Below, piece by piece: positions 15,201 through 15,835 of a DNA stretch of 15,835 bases (position 1 is the first letter of the stretch; each line of letters opens with the position of its first letter). Source of the DNA: VFJL01 sp043752345 (GTDB lineage: Bacteria > Pseudomonadota > Gammaproteobacteria > Burkholderiales > Nitrosomonadaceae); NCBI GenBank assembly GCA_043752345.1, contig JAYUYT010000035.1, positions 1 through 15,835 of the forward strand, read 5' to 3'. Under the pieces are notes generated by a model. That model was not told the DNA's origin. It searched no databases and saw only the letters and a program-made list of their open reading frames with translations. The position numbers and the translations under genes are program-made.

Positions 15201-15835
15201 AACTGGGACGCGCTGCTGCAGGTTACCGGCGGCGATGTCCTGCGCGCTGCGGCTGAGGGTTTTCAGGGTGGTGACCATACGGCGGCTGAACAGGATGGCG
15301 CCCATGATGGCGGCAAGAAGTGTCAAACCCAGAATCACCAAGCCAAAGGTACGCACGCGGTAAACAGGAGCGAACACCTCGTCCGCATCCATTTTGACCT
15401 CCATACCCCAGCTCATACGCGGCAGATAGCGCCATGCTGCGACCACTTCCTTGCCACGGTAATCCATCGTGAGGCCAGCGCCACGCTGGCCATGCAGACT
15501 ACTCCAGATCGCCGTAGAGACCGGGGATTCAGCGTCGGCGCGCTGAATCCGAACAATATCCGTGTGCAGGCTACCCCAGATCGCCGCGGAGAGCGGGGGG
15601 GTATTGAGTGGGATCTTGAGTCTCAGCGCCGCATCAGGTTCATCTTTCAGCGGAGCCATCACCAGCGCGGTGTGCTCGTCCTCGAGACGCGTCACCACGG
15701 TTTCGCCGCTGGCTCCCAGCCCCACATTGTCTGTCAGCACTTGAAACACGCGTTCACTATAGATCTGCAGCGCCAGCACGCCTTCGATCTTTCCCTGAAC
15801 CACGATAGGAAAAGCCATAAAGGCGGCGATTACGC
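12210..15835 (-). CDS. Hybrid sensor histidine kinase, N-terminus beyond the window edge
   Basis: The first ATG in view (15818) is probably not the start: the frame stays open to the edge and the sequence begins inside a Cache fold. Numbering from that ATG (1202 residues): Cache domain to about 150; transmembrane 158-178; HAMP about 180-232; coiled coil 232-270; PAS1 about 272-393 with FixL-like His327 and Arg354; PAS2 about 405-525; HisKA with phosphoacceptor His552 (MSHEIRTPMNG); HATPase about 654-773 with N-box NLTNNAIKF, DNGIGM and GGSGLGLAI; a degenerate receiver about 786-925; a full receiver about 951-1070 (E958/D959, phosphoacceptor Asp1002, Thr1033, Lys1055); and HPt about 1095-1190 with His1148 (AAAHKLKSSA). 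This is a BarA/GacS-like phosphorelay kinase sensing a periplasmic signal and possibly a cytoplasmic one. The partner regulator and output are not in the window. Confidence 0.94.
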   Translation of the reverse strand, partial: VIAAFMAFPIVVQGKIEGVLALQIYSERVFQVLTDNVGLGASGETVVTRLEDEHTALVMAPLKDEPDAALRLKIPLNTPPLSAAIWGSLHTDIVRIQRADAESPVSTAIWSSLHGQRGAGLTMDYRGKEVVAAWRYLPRMSWGMEVKMDADEVFAPVYRVRTFGLVILGLTLLAAIMGAILFSRRMVTTLKTLSRSAQDIAAGNLQQRVPVEGGDEIGQLARIFNTMTERLSASNRERETAENNLRQLNQELEDRVAARTADLEQVNATLISKEEETRSVVEHMEDCVVTTDENGIILSTNPVIEKIFGYSRDEVIGQDVGILMAEPHRSKHVGYMVRYRITGQGQEYVSGAHGIGIGREVEGLHKNGEPIALYLAVSEYFVGGKRYFTGLLRDIRERKQAEQALRGSEQRLRAIVDNMAAFVGEMTPDGVLVEINRAALEVGGLQSQDVIGKRLEETWWFSHSPVVQAQIREDIHLALGGQRVRHDLDTRIAGGDLMTIDFMLMPVYDTDGRVVKLIPSGIDISKRIRIMQDLEQARLEAEQANRAKSTFLAAMSHEIRTPMNGVIGMADVLQQTSLSGHQMEMVNLIRESAFALLDIIEDILDFSKIEAGKLEIEREPMSVMDVVEKACGTVESLAARKDVELTLFIDPAIPEEVLGDALRLRQVLVNLTNNAIKFSRVQQQPSRVSVRALLAAHGPTQMTIEFRIADNGIGMNEETLARIFTSFTQGDASTTRRYGGSGLGLAISHHLVGLMGGEITVQSTPGKGSTFTVCLPFTPSPVKAAAEGKAIDLTGLSCLVLGGTEGLGDDLAAYLKYGGAVVERVADLTAARKRIDTLPPGQWLLVIDAGHDTPPVEELRAAYHSRHGLEPHFIVLEHGHHQPDMEPRFVVVKRGRRHHGRSETVDLVTLDGDVMHRDLFLKAVAIAAGRAHEEEETLLVKAGVIAPSREKALQEGRLLLVAEDNEINQKVIRQQLALLGYAADVAGDGREALKRWETGNYALLLTDLHMPEMDGYQLTTAIRATEFGKAHAPIIAFTANALKGEAEHCLDIGMDDYLSKPVQLVHLKAMLEKWLPATKFATEIAVADTGANVSSIKMEGPVDVHVLEALIGDDPAVISEFLRDFRASSVKIATELHTAYQAGQATAVGAAAHKLKSSARSVGALALGELCAQMERAGKAGDTAALAALLPRFETELAVVDKYIAAL
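15493..15598. repeat. In-frame 72-bp-period direct duplication inside the kinase Cache domain
   Basis: Two 34-bp copies at 15493-15526 and 15565-15598 match at 29 of 34 positions by eye and are offset by exactly 72 bp (24 codons). They encode PPLSAAIWGSLH (residues 74-85) and SPVSTAIWSSLH (98-109). The spacer between copies (about 38 bp) has diverged more, so this is either an old tandem duplication or a shorter copied segment. Confidence 0.85.

Noticed and set aside
15816..15818. ATG as the true start of the hybrid kinase
   Set aside because: The frame remains open to the window edge (VIAAF before the Met), the Cache domain is already under way, and the expected N-terminal transmembrane helix is absent, so the gene must start outside the window.

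Overview
The window reads as a chromosomal segment of a Gram-negative bacterium, most likely a betaproteobacterium (my guess is a Nitrosomonadales-type lineage). This rests on the complete System I cytochrome c maturation operon in the order ccmABCDEFGHI with separate ccmH and ccmI, the general look of the proteins and the moderate GC content; it cannot be proven without a database search. No tRNA, rRNA, CRISPR array, insertion sequence or phage gene was seen.

Layout. (1) 1937 down to the left edge, minus strand: a 3'-truncated ovoA, the bifunctional first enzyme of ovothiol synthesis (DinB-like plus FGE-type sulfoxide synthase fused to a methyltransferase). It has no stop inside the window. 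(2) 4774-2192, minus strand: a three-module membrane glycosyltransferase (GT2 polyprenyl-phosphate sugar synthase, GtrA-like membrane domain, GT39/ArnT-like transferase). (3) 5017-12189, plus strand: ccmA to ccmI, nine genes, tightly packed with ATGA start/stop overlaps at four junctions and two longer gaps (before ccmC and before ccmF). (4) 15835-12210, minus strand, convergent with ccmI: a large hybrid histidine kinase whose N-terminus lies beyond the right edge (Cache - TM - HAMP - PAS - PAS - HisKA - HATPase - degenerate receiver - receiver - HPt).

How the genes work together. CcmAB, CcmC, CcmD and CcmE load and release heme on the periplasmic chaperone CcmE. CcmG and CcmH keep the apocytochrome CXXCH thiols reduced. 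CcmF, CcmH and CcmI form the ligation complex. The other three genes are not known parts of this pathway. However, the first PAS domain of the convergent kinase carries the heme-ligand His and the distal Arg of the oxygen sensor FixL in matching positions. That raises the possibility of a heme/O2-responsive phosphorelay next to the heme-handling operon.

The most interesting items are the FixL-like PAS with an insertion in its ligand-sensing loop, an in-frame 72-bp duplication in the kinase's Cache domain, and the one-chain synthesis/flipping/transfer glycosyltransferase. No wholly unknown multi-gene system was found; most of the window is recognisable.
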